A model generated the notes under the pieces. That model did no database searches, was not told the origin of the DNA, and saw only the letters and a list, made by a program, of their open reading frames with translations. Shown piece by piece: positions 62,370 to 64,000 of a DNA stretch of 64,000 nucleotides. Where the stretch lies: NCBI RefSeq assembly GCF_000585255.1, contig NZ_JANL01000032.1:1-64000 (forward strand), written 5' to 3'. How positions within the stretch are numbered: position 1 is the first letter of the stretch; the number at the start of each line of letters is the position of its first letter. The position numbers and the translations under genes are program-made. Origin of the DNA: Alkalibacterium sp. AK22. Lineage in GTDB: Bacteria > Bacillota > Bacilli > Lactobacillales > Carnobacteriaceae_A.

Positions 62370-62476
62370 GTCTTCTTTCATCCAGACTGTAACTGTCGGC
62401 TTCGGAATCTAACCGAATCTGCCTTGCGGCTCGTGGGCTGTACCACCGGTAGGGACTTGCACCCTGCCCTGAAGAC
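62370..62476 (-). promoter_or_regulatory. FMN riboswitch (RFN element)
   Basis: On the minus strand the conserved core is present: GGGTGCAAGTCCCTACCGG, then GCCCACGAGCC, GATTCGGTTAGATTCCGAAG and CGACAGTTACAGTCTGGATG. P1 arms are GTCTTC (62476-62471) and GAAGAC (62375-62370). It should switch off ribDEBAH and the HAD gene when FMN is high. Confidence 0.96.
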
Positions 62477-62495
62477 TATTTATATGTGTACTTAA

Positions 62496-62524
62496 AGGAT
62501 AAATTGAAATCCGTTTTTTGTCAA
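62496..62524 (-). promoter_or_regulatory. Promoter of the rib operon
   Basis: TTGACA (62524-62519), a 17-base spacer and TATCCT (62501-62496). It lies only 7 bases from the thiolase stop. The untranslated leader is about 340 bases. Confidence 0.75.
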
Positions 62525-62531
62525 CTGTTAA

Positions 62532-63746
62532 TCATTCGAATTCAGGATTCTTTACTAGTACAGCAACGCCCATGCCGCCTCCGATACACAATGAGGCCAG
62601 TCCGTACTTCAGTTTTCTGGCTTTCATCGCATGCACCAGAGTGACCAGAATCCGGTTGCCGCTGGCACCTACAGGATGTCCAAGCGCAATGGCTCCCCCG
62701 TTCAGGTTGGTACGCTTTAGCATGTATTCCTTGCTAACACCGAAAGCTTCCGTGATCTCCTGAATGACCCCCAGACTCTGGCTGGCAAAGGCTTCATTCA
62801 GTTCAAAGACATCAATGTCCCTGAACTCAATCCCAGCTCGCTTGACTGCCTGTCTGATAGCGGGCGTTGGTCCCAGCCCCATAACAGCAGGGTCTACACC
62901 CCCCTGACCGATACCAACGATTTCAGCCAGTGGCTTGAGACCCTGTTCTTTCATGACTTGCTCGCCGACAATCAACGTGGCGCTGGCACCGTCATTGATC
63001 CCGGAGGCATTTCCGGCCGTTACCGATCCGTCTTTCTTGAAAGCCGGCCTCAGGCTGTTCAGCTTTTCTTCTGTCGTTTTTCGGTTCGGGTATTCATCCG
63101 TATCTACCGTGACCGTCTCTCTTCTTACCTTGGTCTCAACCGGCACGATTTCTGCCTTAAAGGCTCCGCTGTCCAGGGCTTCAATCGCCCGGCTCTGAGA
63201 TGTAAAGGCGAAAGTATCCTGCTCTTCTCTTGAAAGTGTGTAGCGCTCCACAATATTCTCAGCCGTCACCCCCATGTGGTAGCCTTCGAAAGCATCTGTC
63301 AGGGCATCATCCAGCATATGATCTCCCGTCTGATAGCCACCCATCTTGTGTCCGGTCCGAGTATTTCCGGGAATCAGGTAGGGAGCCTGACTCATTGATT
63401 CTGTCCCACCAGCAATGATGGCCTGATATTCCCCTGCTTTAATCCCTAAATAAGCCTGCATCACTGTTTTCAGACCACTCCCACAAACCATATTAAGTGA
63501 ATAAGCCGGTACTTCGACCTGAATCCCAGCTTTGACCGCTGCCTGCCGGGCAACGCCCTGCCCCTGTCCTGCCGGCAGTACATTCCCCAAAACTACTTCA
63601 TCAATAGAATCAGGAGCGATACCGCTCTGTTCTAGCACCCCTTTTACGGCCAGACTGCCCAGATCCGAGGCAGATACATCTTTCAATGCCCCTAAGAATG
63701 CTCCGATTGGGGTACGCTTGGCTCCTGCTATAAATACTTTTGTCAT
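62532..63746 (-). CDS. Acetyl-CoA acetyltransferase (thiolase II)
   Basis: A 404-residue biosynthetic-type thiolase that joins two acetyl-CoA to acetoacetyl-CoA. The nucleophile is Cys88 in [15 protein letters not shown]; His in [12 protein letters not shown] and the second Cys in [12 protein letters not shown] complete the site. Cytoplasmic. It could feed the mevalonate route and so the farnesyl units for the crt genes; that link is inference. GGAAGGA precedes the ATG. Confidence 0.93.
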   Translation of the reverse strand: MTKVFIAGAKRTPIGAFLGALKDVSASDLGSLAVKGVLEQSGIAPDSIDEVVLGNVLPAGQGQGVARQAAVKAGIQVEVPAYSLNMVCGSGLKTVMQAYLGIKAGEYQAIIAGGTESMSQAPYLIPGNTRTGHKMGGYQTGDHMLDDALTDAFEGYHMGVTAENIVERYTLSREEQDTFAFTSQSRAIEALDSGAFKAEIVPVETKVRRETVTVDTDEYPNRKTTEEKLNSLRPAFKKDGSVTAGNASGINDGASATLIVGEQVMKEQGLKPLAEIVGIGQGGVDPAVMGLGPTPAIRQAVKRAGIEFRDIDVFELNEAFASQSLGVIQEITEAFGVSKEYMLKRTNLNGGAIALGHPVGASGNRILVTLVHAMKARKLKYGLASLCIGGGMGVAVLVKNPEFE

Positions 63747-63779
63747 GTTGTACTTCCTTCCTGTTTAAAAGTAAAAAAA

Positions 63780-63813
63780 GACCACAATCTCATTATTGAC
63801 GAAGATTGTGATC
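63780..63813 (-). terminator. Terminator of the metQ-type gene
   Basis: GACCACAATCT/AGATTGTGATC with one G-U; seven T on the minus strand. Confidence 0.85.
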
Positions 63814-63857
63814 AAGTAAAGGCATAGGCTGTAACCTTAGGATTTTCTTAAGGTATT

Positions 63858-64000
63858 TTAGTCTTCAGCGGGTAATACTGCTCCATCCCAAGTGTCCAGG
63901 ATATACTCCTGTGTTTCTTCAGAACGTAAGACTTCAACCAGTCTTGCAACCAGCTCGTTATCTTCGTCTTCTGAACGAACAGCAACGATGTTGGCGTATG
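63858..64000 (-). CDS. metQ: MetQ/NlpA-family substrate-binding lipoprotein, C-terminal end only
   Basis: The last 46 residues of a protein whose start lies beyond the window. The segment YANIVAVRSEDEDNELVARL, then LVEVLRSEETQEYI and GAVLPAED, matches the C terminus of MetQ-type D/L-methionine-binding lipoproteins. Those feed the MetNI ABC importer. The lipobox and ligand site cannot be checked. The gene ends with its own terminator. Confidence 0.82.
   Translation of the reverse strand, partial: YANIVAVRSEDEDNELVARLVEVLRSEETQEYILDTWDGAVLPAED

Overview
The window looks like the chromosome of a low-to-mid GC Gram-positive coccus or rod of the order Lactobacillales, most likely family Carnobacteriaceae, possibly the Alkalibacterium/Marinilactibacillus group. 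The signs are the pepQ-ccpA divergent pair, the zapA-cvpA-mutS2-trxA order, a LevR/RpoN-controlled mannose PTS, a staphyloxanthin-type C30 carotenoid locus, T-box and FMN leaders, and many very acidic exported proteins, which would fit a salt- or alkali-tolerant organism. The genus is inference from gene content only. I see no rRNA, tRNA, CRISPR array, prophage or intact insertion sequence.

Layout. 1-6.2 kb: a secreted NlpC/P60 hydrolase, tRNA hydroxylase TrhO and a class A PBP with a repetitive acidic tail. 6.2-9.7 kb: ccpA and pepQ, divergent around a cre-like palindrome, then the YtxH and DUF948 envelope proteins. 9.8-13.5 kb: an MscS channel, a CbpB-type CBS protein, and the murI-rdgB-phosphoesterase operon. 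13.7-24.5 kb: a YslB-like protein, an FAD protein, trxA, mutS2, cvpA, zapA, pheT and pheS behind a T-box, and an HxlR regulator. 24.6-29.8 kb: mgtE, an acidic lipoprotein, a wrecked short-chain dehydrogenase pseudogene, a YibE/F membrane protein and an HD protein. 30-36.5 kb: a SpoU methyltransferase, a PcsB-like M23 protein, two coupled GNATs and an M3 oligopeptidase.

36.6-44.3 kb is a complete sigma-54 sugar circuit. It holds rpoN, the activator levR, a consensus -24/-12 promoter, and a mannose-family PTS operon (separate IIB, IIAB, IIC, IID). 44.6-48.6 kb carries two acidic lipoproteins (one only 57 residues), a P1B-4 type metal ATPase and a split VOC dioxygenase-like gene. 48.6-52.7 kb is crtM-crtP-crtQ-crtO for a glycosylated, acylated C30 carotenoid; crtN is not in the window.

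53-57.8 kb has transporters (MFS/OFA, AEC, CorA, a ZIP-like protein) and PspC. 57.9-62.5 kb is a riboflavin operon (ribD-ribE-ribBA-ribH plus a HAD phosphatase) under an FMN riboswitch. The window ends with a thiolase and the 3' end of a MetQ-type lipoprotein.

Many starts given here are shorter than the longest open frame, because a Shine-Dalgarno sequence lies inside that frame. Several are TTG or GTG. No similarity search or folding program was run; families are from recognised motifs.
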